From Gammaproteobacteria bacterium (GTDB taxonomy: Bacteria > Pseudomonadota > Gammaproteobacteria > Pseudomonadales > Azotimanducaceae): DNA of 64,000 nucleotides. The position numbers and the translations under genes were made by a program. The stretch's first letter is position 1; every line of letters starts with the position of its first letter. The stretch is from NCBI GenBank assembly GCA_009846005.1, contig VXYL01000016.1, positions 1 through 64,000 on the forward strand. The letters are read 5' to 3'. Below, one piece after another: positions 17,570 through 27,454 of this stretch. The notes below the pieces were generated by a model. The model worked only from the letters and a program-made list of their open reading frames with translations, was not told the DNA's origin and did no database searches.

Positions 17570-18330
17570 CGAAACAAGTCCTCTTCCAGGGGGCGTGGGA
17601 TGTCGGAAGCCGACTGCCCGGGCTCTGCCGCGGCGAATCCCCGGATCAAGGCTGCCGGGGTTCGTTCCGTGGTTTCGCCCATGGCCAGCGTCGCAGCGCT
17701 CGCCAGGCTGTCCGCACGATTGATCAACGTCACCTTCAGTTCCCGTCCGTAGAGGTCGTTGCCGCCCCGTTGGTCGTCCAGCACGCCGATTCCAGCCGCG
17801 CCGATGGCAATACCGACGGTTCCCAACCGCCAGGGACGGTTGGCGCTGTCAGTGATCAGTACACCGATGCGGTGTCCCGTGGCCCTTACCAGCGCACGAC
17901 GGATTCGCCGCGCACTGGCATCGGGATCTTCTGGCAGGAGCAGCGCGCTTGCACCCGCGCCGTGGTCCACGTTGGATTGGTCGACGCCCGCATGGGCACC
18001 CACGAGGCCAAGCCTGTGGCGGACGATGAGTACACCGGGCTTCTTGCGAACGACTTCGGTGGATTCGTCGAGAATGAGCTGCACAAGGCGAGGATCCTTG
18101 TCGGTTTCCGCTGCCAGCCGACACGCTTCGTCGGAGGCTTCCACTGTTGCCAGGTCGACCTGCCGGCCTTCGGCCTTGGAGACGATCTTCTGCGCAACCG
18201 CGACGATGTCGCCGTCTTCCAGATCGAGATGGCTGGCGGCGAGTCCCTCGAGCAGCAGCGACGCCAGGTCGTCCCCCGGCTCGACCAGCTTGATGCCGCC
18301 GATGGGCGTGATGGCGATGGCACCGGGCAT
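17566..18330 (-). CDS. cofE: F420-0:gamma-glutamyl ligase
   Basis: Adds gamma-linked glutamates to F420-0 using GTP. It has 254 residues, the length of stand-alone CofE, and lacks the C-terminal reductase-like half found in actinobacterial FbiB. Conserved blocks include DGDIVAVAQKIVSKAEGR, DPRLVQLILDES, GLVGAHAGVDQSNVD and VLITDSANRPWRLGTVGIAIGAAGI. It begins ten bases after the fno stop and overlaps cofD by ATGA. Confidence 0.95.
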   Translation of the reverse strand: MPGAIAITPIGGIKLVEPGDDLASLLLEGLAASHLDLEDGDIVAVAQKIVSKAEGRQVDLATVEASDEACRLAAETDKDPRLVQLILDESTEVVRKKPGVLIVRHRLGLVGAHAGVDQSNVDHGAGASALLLPEDPDASARRIRRALVRATGHRIGVLITDSANRPWRLGTVGIAIGAAGIGVLDDQRGGNDLYGRELKVTLINRADSLASAATLAMGETTERTPAALIRGFAAAEPGQSASDIPRPLEEDLFR

Positions 18331-18340
18331 TGCGTAGCGG

Positions 18341-19009
18341 TCAGTGGTCCGCTTGGCCGACGATCTTGATGCCGGAGTGGGAGATCTCGTGGCGGCGATT
18401 GATCTGGATCAGGATGCTGGTCAGCGCCTCCGCGGCGGCCGAGTTCTCGATGGGACCGGCGTGCCACGCGCGCATTCCCGCTTCCTCCGCGAGCTGAATC
18501 ACCTTGTCTCGGGCGGCGCGCTTGTTGCCGGCCACCAGCACGTCGCACTCGATGGCCACGTCCTCTTGCAGCAGGTGCGCGGCGATGTTCTGGAACGCGG
18601 TCACAACCATGACGTCTTCGCCGAGGAAATCTTGCGCGCGCTTGCCGGCGCTGCCGGCCGCCGGGAGTTGCACGGTGCCCACCTTGGGTGGAACGAGGGG
18701 TACCGTGACGTCGATCAGGATCTTCCCCGTGAGCCCGTCGCGCACGGTCTGGAGGGTCGACAGCTGGTGTTCGGCGGGGACCGTCAGCACGACGATGTCT
18801 CCAGCGGCCGCCGCGTCCGGGTTTTCCATCGCGTCAGCCGGGGTTTCGGGGCTGATCTTCTTTAGGTTTGCAACGGCATTGCGGGCTTTCTCGAGGGTCC
18901 GCGAACCGATGACGATGCGGTGGCCGGCCTTGGACCAACGTATTGCCAATCCGGTGCCCAGGTCGCCTGTACCCCCCAGAATGGCGATCGTTTCCCTACC
19001 TCGTTCCAC
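18341..19009 (-). CDS. npdG: F420:NADP oxidoreductase
   Basis: Exchanges hydride between NADPH and F420, supplying F420H2 to the dependent reductases. It has 222 residues with a Rossmann start TIAILGGTGDLGTGLAIRWSK (GGTGDLG binding loop) and VIGSRTLEKA, which sets NADP preference, then DVTVPLVPPKVGTVQLPAAGSAG. The start is GTG 19009, because AAGGAGA lies about six bases upstream; an upstream ATG would give a poorly matching tail. It is the first gene of the fno-cofE-cofD-cofC set. The name fno is also used. Confidence 0.93.
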   Translation of the reverse strand: MERGRETIAILGGTGDLGTGLAIRWSKAGHRIVIGSRTLEKARNAVANLKKISPETPADAMENPDAAAAGDIVVLTVPAEHQLSTLQTVRDGLTGKILIDVTVPLVPPKVGTVQLPAAGSAGKRAQDFLGEDVMVVTAFQNIAAHLLQEDVAIECDVLVAGNKRAARDKVIQLAEEAGMRAWHAGPIENSAAAEALTSILIQINRRHEISHSGIKIVGQADH

Positions 19010-19243
19010 GCCCTCTCCTTGTCCGCCGCCGTGCAAAGCGGCGCATTATCCGTCCACGCGTGGACGGACGCCAGCAGTCGGGCGGCACAGGGAGCCCCGC
19101 ATGCGAGATGTTCGCGTGCTCCGAAGGGTGGAACACCGACTTGCCTAAACGGAACCAGCGATCTGGTTGCAATGTCTAAACCGCATCGTGTCGTCCGGGC
19201 GTAGACGGCTGAACGGGCGACCGTCGAGGAATCGGAGGAAGCA

Positions 19244-19858
19244 ATGGACGTTCGTTATCCGGCCCTGGGGGTGATCCTGCTCGTTGCAAACATGCCCCTA
19301 GCTGCAGACAGACAACCGGACGGTGCCACCAAGAAATGGTCCGTCTCGGTGTACGAGGCCACTTTTCATGCCTATGGAGGGGTCCGTGCCATGGATGTTC
19401 TCCCTGACGGGGCGGATGGCTACACGGAGTCGTTGTCTTTGCTGACGCCGAACGTCGGCGTGGGCTATGCCTTGAACGAACGCTGGTCGGTCGACACCAA
19501 CGTGCAGATGGGGCCTCGGAGTAGTTTCGCCCCGACGGTGGCTGGGTTGGAGGGTTTTCCTCGCATCGAGTTCAAGAGCACGTTCTTGTCCGTGATGGCT
19601 GCCCGCGAGTACAAGCTGCCCGAAGGGTGGTCTCTGGCGCCCAAGCTCGGCGTTGCTGTTTCCTCGCGCTACTACGAGGAGGACAAGCACGAGGCGCGGT
19701 CGACGGACTGGACCAGTTCGCTCGAACCGGTGGCGTCGGTCGAGTTGAGGAAACGGATTACGGACAGCCTGTCGTTGTCGACCGACTACACGCGTTATTT
19801 CACGGACGACAGCGAGATCAACGGCGCGTTCAAGGTCGGTCTTCGGTTCCGGTTCTGA
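19244..19858 (+). CDS. Outer-membrane beta-barrel protein
   Basis: A 204-residue protein with a signal peptide (YPALGVILLVANMPLAADRQ), then alternating aromatic/hydrophobic strands (YALNERWSVDTNVQMG, FLSVMAAREYKL, LSLSTDYTRYFTD). It ends in FKVGLRFRF with the C-terminal Phe typical of outer-membrane barrels. The start ATG 19244 has GGAGGAAG ten bases upstream. About eight strands fit the length, so a small OmpA/OmpW-type barrel is likely. Its function is unknown. It is divergent from npdG and directly followed by a repeat doublet. Confidence 0.75.
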   Translation: MDVRYPALGVILLVANMPLAADRQPDGATKKWSVSVYEATFHAYGGVRAMDVLPDGADGYTESLSLLTPNVGVGYALNERWSVDTNVQMGPRSSFAPTVAGLEGFPRIEFKSTFLSVMAAREYKLPEGWSLAPKLGVAVSSRYYEEDKHEARSTDWTSSLEPVASVELRKRITDSLSLSTDYTRYFTDDSEINGAFKVGLRFRF

Positions 19859-19957
19859 TCGTCGGGGCGGGCTTGTCCCGTCCCGGCGCGCCCTTCGGGC
19901 GCGCCACAACCCCGACGATGCGGTTCGGCGGGCGACCACAAGGGTCGCCCCTGCGAT
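19859..19957. repeat. REPIN-like doublet with an extra hairpin between
   Basis: First hairpin: GGGGCGGG (19864-19871), CTTGT, CCCGTCCC (19877-19884). Middle hairpin: GGCGCGCC, CTTCG, GGCGCGCC (about 19885-19905). Inverted hairpin: GGGCGACC (19930-19937), ACAAG, GGTCGCCC (19943-19950), then CCTGCGA, a decayed CCCCTACGA end. It fills the gap between convergent genes (barrel protein and prolyl oligopeptidase). Confidence 0.85.
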
Positions 19958-19975
19958 GCACAGACGGATCGCCCG

Positions 19976-22048
19976 TCAGTCGCGAGCCAGCGTGTCCCAA
20001 AGGAACCGAAACGCCAGCGTCCACATGTAGGCCCGCTGGGCGTTGTCCGCGGCACCGGCGTGACCCCCTTCGACGTTCTCGTAGTAGAGGACGTCGTGGC
20101 CCATGTCCCGCATCAACGCGACCATCTTCCTGGCATGCCCCGGATGAACTCGGTCGTCGCGGGTTGATGTCGTCACTAGGAGCCTCGGGTAGTCAACGTC
20201 CTCCGCGACGTTGTGGTAAGGCGAGAAGCCCTCGATGAACGCCCACTCTTCGGGGTCGTCTGGGTCGCCGTACTCTGCCATCCAGCTCGCGCCGGCTAGC
20301 AGTTCGTGGTAGCGACGCATGTCGAACAGCGGCACCTGCGCGACGATGGCGCCGAACAGGTCGGGGCGCATGGTCAGCATGTTGCCCATCAGGAGTCCGC
20401 CGTTGCTGCCGCCCATGACTCCAAGTTGCTCCGCCGTGGTGACGCCGCGGCGGATCAGGTCTTCGGCCACCGCGATGAAGTCCTCGTAGGCTCGGGGGCG
20501 ATTCGCCTTCAGAGCCGCCTGGTGCCAGTCGGGACCGAACTCGCCGCCGCCACGGATATTCGCCACGACGTAGACGCCGCCGCGCTCCAGCCACGCCGCA
20601 CCGACTCCCGCCGAGTACCGCGGAACCTGCGCGATTCGGAAGCCCCCGTAGCCGTACAGAAGCGTCGGCTGGGTCTCGTTGGCGTCGACGCGGGAAACCT
20701 GGAAATAGGGTACTCGTGTGCCGTCGGCGGATGCCGCCCAATGTTGGCGTATCGCCAAGTCGTCGGTGTCGAACTTGGCGGGTGCGCTTTTCAACACCTC
20801 GGCGTCTTCACCCACGGATGCGACCGCTAGCGTTGACGGCGTGAGGTAGTCGGTGGTTTCCAGGAAATACCGGTCGTCGCCGTCCGGATCGACGGCGCCG
20901 GCATCGATGGTCTGGAACCCGGTCCGGTCGCCGCCCTGAAGCGGCGCGGCGGTCCACCCCTTAAGCCCGGGCGTCGCGACTTCGATGCGGTTGCGGACGT
21001 TGTCGAGAATGTTGATCAGCACATGGTTTCTCGTCGGCGAGTAGCCGGCGAGGGCGGTACCCTCGCCCGGTTGGAACAGGACGGCGAGGTCGCGTTCGCC
21101 GGCGAGGAAGCGTTCCAGTTCGATGGCGAGCAGGCTGCCGGTCGCGTGGGTGCGCCCAGCGAGTACCCAATCGCTGCGCGGGGTCACGTAGAGCCAGCCG
21201 CGATGCACCGCGTAGCCGGCATCGGTGGGAATGGCCAGCGGCACCAGTTCGCCGTCGCGGCGGATGTAGCGGTCGCTGTTGTAGAAGTCGCGTCCTCGAT
21301 ACACGAACTGCATCTCGAACCCCGGTGACAATTCGGCGTAGGCGCCCACCGAGACATCCGATGTCTCGCCCTCGAAGACCGTGATCGCGTCCCCGAGGGG
21401 TTGGCCGCGTCGCCAGAGTTTGACGATCCGCGCGTAGCCGGAGTCGGTCATGGTTCCGGGGCCGAAGTCCGTCGCGACGAAAATCTCGTCGGGACCGGCC
21501 CAGGCGACGTTTTGCTTCGCCTCGGGTAGCGAGAAACCGCCGTCCACGAACGTCTTGGCGACGAGGTCGAATTCGCGCACCACGTCCGCGTCGGAACCGC
21601 CACGGGACAGCCGCAGCAGGCACCGGTCGTAGGTGGGGACAAGGATCGATGCGCCGCCGTAGACCCAGTTCTCCCCCTCCGCCTTGCCCAGCGCATCGAT
21701 GTCGAGCACCACTTCCCAGGAAGGATCCGGTTTCCTGTACTCCTCGAGCGTTGTCCGTCGCCAAAGCCCCCGTGGGTTGTGCTCGTCCTGCCAGAGGTTG
21801 TAGTACCAGTCGCCGGCCTTGTAGACGTAGGGAATGCGGTCGTCGGCATCGAAGATCGCGAGCAGCCGTTGTTCGAGTGATTCGAACTCCGGGTCTTCGG
21901 CAAACGCATCGCGCGTGGCCCGGTTGCGATCCTCGACCCACGCCAATGCGCCGTCGCCGGTTACATCCTCCAGCCAAAGAAAGCGATCCTCCTCGGTCGC
22001 ACAACCCAACAACACCACACTCACCCCCACGCTCGCCGTTAGTTTCAC
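19976..22048 (-). CDS. Prolyl oligopeptidase family serine protease, predicted lipoprotein
   Basis: A 690-residue S9A peptidase that cleaves short peptides after proline. The N-terminal SVGVSVVLLGCATEE ends in a lipobox (LLGC), so it is probably a lipid-anchored periplasmic enzyme. A beta-propeller half is followed by the alpha/beta-hydrolase half with the nucleophile in VMGGSNGGLL (Ser548), the Asp in RDDRVHPGHA and His663 in EGGHAGAA. YGYGGFRIAQ and NIRGGGEFG are also family signatures. The length fits the family. It stands alone between the barrel protein and PhyH copy 2. Confidence 0.95.
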   Translation of the reverse strand: MKLTASVGVSVVLLGCATEEDRFLWLEDVTGDGALAWVEDRNRATRDAFAEDPEFESLEQRLLAIFDADDRIPYVYKAGDWYYNLWQDEHNPRGLWRRTTLEEYRKPDPSWEVVLDIDALGKAEGENWVYGGASILVPTYDRCLLRLSRGGSDADVVREFDLVAKTFVDGGFSLPEAKQNVAWAGPDEIFVATDFGPGTMTDSGYARIVKLWRRGQPLGDAITVFEGETSDVSVGAYAELSPGFEMQFVYRGRDFYNSDRYIRRDGELVPLAIPTDAGYAVHRGWLYVTPRSDWVLAGRTHATGSLLAIELERFLAGERDLAVLFQPGEGTALAGYSPTRNHVLINILDNVRNRIEVATPGLKGWTAAPLQGGDRTGFQTIDAGAVDPDGDDRYFLETTDYLTPSTLAVASVGEDAEVLKSAPAKFDTDDLAIRQHWAASADGTRVPYFQVSRVDANETQPTLLYGYGGFRIAQVPRYSAGVGAAWLERGGVYVVANIRGGGEFGPDWHQAALKANRPRAYEDFIAVAEDLIRRGVTTAEQLGVMGGSNGGLLMGNMLTMRPDLFGAIVAQVPLFDMRRYHELLAGASWMAEYGDPDDPEEWAFIEGFSPYHNVAEDVDYPRLLVTTSTRDDRVHPGHARKMVALMRDMGHDVLYYENVEGGHAGAADNAQRAYMWTLAFRFLWDTLARD

Positions 22049-22212
22049 TGTGCACTTCCTCGTAGGACGCCCCTCGATCGCGGCGTCCGTCTTGGCAATG
22101 ATCTGGAATTGGCCTATGTTTTCACGGGCGTTCGGCGTCTTTCAACGGTGCCAGCGCGGCGTCGAACGCAATCGCCGAAGAATCAATCAACATCCCAAGG
22201 ATATTCGACTCC

Positions 22213-23322
22213 ATGACCACTCCCGCGATGACCCTCGACCAGAAACGCGATCTCTACCGCGACGGCTACATCATCCTCAAGAACGTCGTTGCCGACGAGC
22301 TCGTGGGGGCCGCCCGCGCCCGCATCAAGCGGGCCCAAAAGGGCGAGAACCTCGGCCGGGACCCGGCGATGACCGATCTCGTCAACGCCTCGTCGATCAC
22401 ACCCATCCTCCACGAGGCGATGGGCTACTTCGACCCGCCGCTCGCCTGCCAGGTGGGCGTTATCAAGCCGAGCAAGCCGGGCACGCGATTCAACAACCTG
22501 GGCTACCGAGACTGCGACATGCCGTACTACGGCGCAGGCATTCACATGGACGGCAACATCACCATCGCCGCGCCCCAGGAGCCCCAGGAGGGGACGCCGG
22601 AGGAGATCTACGCGCGGCACTTCGCGTCCGGCCCCAAGGGCGACCTCGGCCGCAGCCCCGAGGTCATGGGTCACAACATGGTGCCGCTGTTCGAAGACCC
22701 GGACATGACCTTGGGACTCGGCAGCTTCACCGCTTTCGTGATCGTTCCCTTGAACGACCAGACCCGGGAGGGCTGCGGGCAGACCGCGGTGCTTCCGGGC
22801 GCCCACCACGCCATGCAGAGGTTCTTCCGCTGGCAACGCAGCGTCAACGACTGCCTCGGTCCCGAAGGGCCGGGCTGGCCGAGGCTCGACCACGAGGTGC
22901 CGAAACGCTGCGGCATGATCTACCTGCCTAAACCCGTCCAGGAGCAGTTCCTCGACGACACCGCCGAGTCCACACCGGACGGCCGGCGCTGGCCGCGCCC
23001 GACCCAGATCCTGATGTCACCGGGAGACGCCTGCATCACCATGTATCACATCCCCCATTCGGGCACCCGCAACGAGCACGGCGCGGAGTCCCGCAAGAAC
23101 ATCATCTTCCGCATCCGCAACAAGAAGCGCCAGCCCGACAAGGTAGTGAGCGGCGTCACGGATCACCCGGACCGCGGCCAGATGGGCGAATGGCTGGAAT
23201 TCGAAGAGGGCAACAATCCCTGGGAGCGCTCCAAGGACGCCATGTGCGACATGTGGGACGAGTGGGAGGGAATGCGCGAGGTCGTCGCCGACGAGCAGGC
23301 CAAGGAACGGGCGGCCGCGTAG
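22213..23322 (+). CDS. Phytanoyl-CoA dioxygenase (PhyH) family protein, copy 2
   Basis: A 369-residue non-heme iron oxygenase. It begins DLYRDGYIILKNVVADELVGAARARI. The metal-binding HxD is in GIHMDGNITIA (residues about 116-118), and the distal His is in ITMYHIPHSGTRNEHG. It carries an extra roughly 100 residues compared with copies 1 and 3, including a segment QEPQEGTPEEIYARHFASGP between the metal motif and the rest. The C-terminus is acidic and Met/Trp-rich. The substrate is not predictable. It is divergent from the prolyl oligopeptidase gene, 164 bp apart. Confidence 0.9.
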   Translation: MTTPAMTLDQKRDLYRDGYIILKNVVADELVGAARARIKRAQKGENLGRDPAMTDLVNASSITPILHEAMGYFDPPLACQVGVIKPSKPGTRFNNLGYRDCDMPYYGAGIHMDGNITIAAPQEPQEGTPEEIYARHFASGPKGDLGRSPEVMGHNMVPLFEDPDMTLGLGSFTAFVIVPLNDQTREGCGQTAVLPGAHHAMQRFFRWQRSVNDCLGPEGPGWPRLDHEVPKRCGMIYLPKPVQEQFLDDTAESTPDGRRWPRPTQILMSPGDACITMYHIPHSGTRNEHGAESRKNIIFRIRNKKRQPDKVVSGVTDHPDRGQMGEWLEFEEGNNPWERSKDAMCDMWDEWEGMREVVADEQAKERAAA

Positions 23323-23370
23323 ATCTCCACTTGGCGAACGCCTCGAGCGGCCGTCACCTCGACGGCAAGC

Positions 23371-23560
23371 GCCCGCAATGTCATTTCGCTGTTGATCGGA
23401 GCGATCAGCCAGACGTTGGAGGCGGCGGGCGTTCGAGCGACCCTTTCAGGTGGCAGCGCGCCATCAGAAGATCGATTGGGATGCCGTATCTCGTTGGGTC
23501 GTCGGCGAGGGGCAGTCTGTGCGAGACGTCGATCGCCTCAAAGAACGCGCCAGGCGCTAG
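23371..23560 (+). pseudogene. Remnant of a nucleotidyltransferase-like gene
   Basis: Two short plus-strand pieces in different frames read like the ends of one nucleotidyltransferase gene. The first (from 23380) gives VISLLIGAISQTLEAAGVRATLSGGSA, with the GGSA start of the catalytic motif. The second (ending TAG 23558-23560) gives DWDAVSRWVVGEGQSVRDVDRLKERARR, a typical C-terminal helix. The middle, including the expected Asp pair, is missing and the frame shifts by one. This is a deletion plus frameshift relic; its recognition is by pattern only. Confidence 0.5.
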
Positions 23561-23585
23561 CAGGACCCTCGGCGCGAGACCCGGG

Positions 23586-25742
<2,157 letters not shown>

Positions 25743-25869
25743 GGAGATGGGCCCCGCACCGGGCTCGAATCCTCGATGGCCCAAGTGTAGTCCGCGCGCA
25801 TCGTTGCGTTTTTTTGATCACTATGGTTAAAGTTGCGCATCAGTCTCGGGCAGCCAGGTGAAGCATCCG

Positions 25870-26250
25870 ATGTCGACCGTCAGACTCGCGCGCCGCGAGC
25901 GAGAAGCGATGGAGATCCTCTACCGGCAAGGTCCCTGTACCGTCGCCGAGGTGCAGGACCATCTCGGCGGGTCGTACTCCGCGGCCCGCGCGGTGCTTTC
26001 GCGGCTTGCTCGGCGCGGACTGGCCAACCATCGCTACGAGGGCCCGAGGTACGTCTACGAGCCGGCCCAGGACGTCTCCATCGCGGCGGAATCCGCGTTG
26101 AAGGATCTCGTGGCCACCTTCTTCGGCGGCAGCAACACCGCCGTCATGACAGCGCTCCTGGCCATGTGCAAGGACACCGTCGACGACGCGGAACTTGATC
26201 GCCTGGAGCAACTCGTCACCGCGGTGCGGAACTCCCGGCGCAATGCTTGA
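25870..26250 (+). CDS. BlaI/MecI-family transcriptional repressor
   Basis: A 126-residue winged-helix repressor. It shows LARREREAMEILYRQGPCTVAEVQDHL, then the recognition helix region YSAARAVLSRLARRGLANHRYEGPRYVYEPA, then a C-terminal dimer and cleavage part. Regulators of this type are inactivated by a BlaR1-like membrane protease, and that partner overlaps it by eight bases (26243-26250). The ATG 25870 has AGGTGA about nine bases upstream; GTG 25858 is the alternative. No beta-lactamase gene is nearby, so the operon probably senses something else. Confidence 0.9.
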   Translation: MSTVRLARREREAMEILYRQGPCTVAEVQDHLGGSYSAARAVLSRLARRGLANHRYEGPRYVYEPAQDVSIAAESALKDLVATFFGGSNTAVMTALLAMCKDTVDDAELDRLEQLVTAVRNSRRNA

Positions 26251-27454
26251 GTTGGTTGCAACCTTCCTCGTAAAGACCACGGTCATCTTGGGGATGGCCA
26301 ACGCGGCGTGCTCGATTCGCGGCCTGTCGGCGGCCGAACGGCATGCCGCCGCCTGCATCGGCGTGCTCGGCGTCGCGATGGTCGGAGTCTTTGCTTGCCT
26401 GCCCGCCTGGACCGTCCCTGTACCGGCGTTGACTGCCGGAGACTTGGCCGAGAGCGGCCTTCCCCCGTCCTCGGAGAGTTCAGCGGCGTCTGCCGGTTTT
26501 TGGGAACCTTCCGCATCGAGCCGCGAAGCCTCCGTCGGGGGGTGGCTGCTGACCGTCTACGCCGCGACCGTCCTGGCGCTCGGCACGGGATCGATCCGTC
26601 GCTATCTCCGCATCGCGCGGCGTGTACGGGCCCTCCCTGCACGGCGCAGCACCGGACCGGATGGCATTGAGATTCTCGTGGACGCGTGCACAACGCCGTG
26701 GACCTGGGGACTGCGCCGCCCCGTGATCGTGATCCCCCCGGGTTTCGATGGTTGGTCAGCGAAACGCCAGGAAGCGGCGATTGCCCACGAGATGGGCCAC
26801 ATTCGGCGCCGCGACTGGGTGATCGACCTCGTCTCGGAATGGCTCTGCATCATCTTCTGGTTCCAGCCGCTGATCTGGATCACCTGGCGTCGTCAACGCG
26901 GCTATGCCGAACGGGCCTGCGATGATGTGGTCCTAGCCGGCGGTGGCGATGAGTGCGACTACGCTGAGGCCCTGCTTGCGGTGGCTCGGGAGAACGGCGC
27001 GTCGAGGCAGTCCGAGCGTTGGCCGATGGGCATGGCCGGGGGCCCCGGCGCCTTGTCGGTTCGGATCGAGTCGGTTCTGCAAATGGACGCCCGGCGCCGG
27101 CCGATGACCTCGACCAAGCGGTGGGCGTTCGCCATGCTGGGGGTGACCATTGCACTCCCGCTAGGTACGGCCGCTGTCACCGCGACCCGCGACGCGGACC
27201 TTTTCGAACCCACCGACGCCCAGGCGGCATTCCTCGACCGGCCCGGACTCGGCTGGCACGCGAGCCTTGACTCGAGAGAGCTTGCAGTGACCGGTTGCTG
27301 TACTTGCCATGTCTCTCAAACGGTCACGGTTCGCGTGCAGGGGACGGTGCCAGCGGCAGCCTGGGCGCTGGCGGACGCGGATCGCGGCAAGACGACAAAC
27401 AACGGTGAATCCAACCAACGCCCGGCCGTGACGGCTAGCGGACCGGCATGCTGA
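26243..27454 (+). CDS. M56 (BlaR1-like) membrane metalloprotease without a penicillin-sensor domain
   Basis: A 403-residue membrane protein. N-terminal helices (LVATFLVKTTVILGMAN, ACIGVLGVAMVGVFACLPAW) and a third near residues 100-120 precede the zinc site AHEMGHIRRRDWVID (HEMGH about residues 183-187). Another helix follows (LCIIFWFQPLIWITW), then the third zinc-ligand region YAERACDDVVLAGG. The C-terminal region has one more helix (WAFAMLGVTIALPLGTAAV) and a short tail with a Cys-rich TGCCTCHVSQ and a terminal Cys. The large penicillin-binding sensor of true BlaR1 is absent. It overlaps the repressor by eight bases and the next gene by seven, so one operon. Confidence 0.92.
   Translation: MLELVATFLVKTTVILGMANAACSIRGLSAAERHAAACIGVLGVAMVGVFACLPAWTVPVPALTAGDLAESGLPPSSESSAASAGFWEPSASSREASVGGWLLTVYAATVLALGTGSIRRYLRIARRVRALPARRSTGPDGIEILVDACTTPWTWGLRRPVIVIPPGFDGWSAKRQEAAIAHEMGHIRRRDWVIDLVSEWLCIIFWFQPLIWITWRRQRGYAERACDDVVLAGGGDECDYAEALLAVARENGASRQSERWPMGMAGGPGALSVRIESVLQMDARRRPMTSTKRWAFAMLGVTIALPLGTAAVTATRDADLFEPTDAQAAFLDRPGLGWHASLDSRELAVTGCCTCHVSQTVTVRVQGTVPAAAWALADADRGKTTNNGESNQRPAVTASGPAC

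Noticed and set aside
25745-25790. A tRNA T-loop-like GGCTCGAATCC upstream of priA
   Set aside because: No acceptor, D or anticodon arm can be formed around it.
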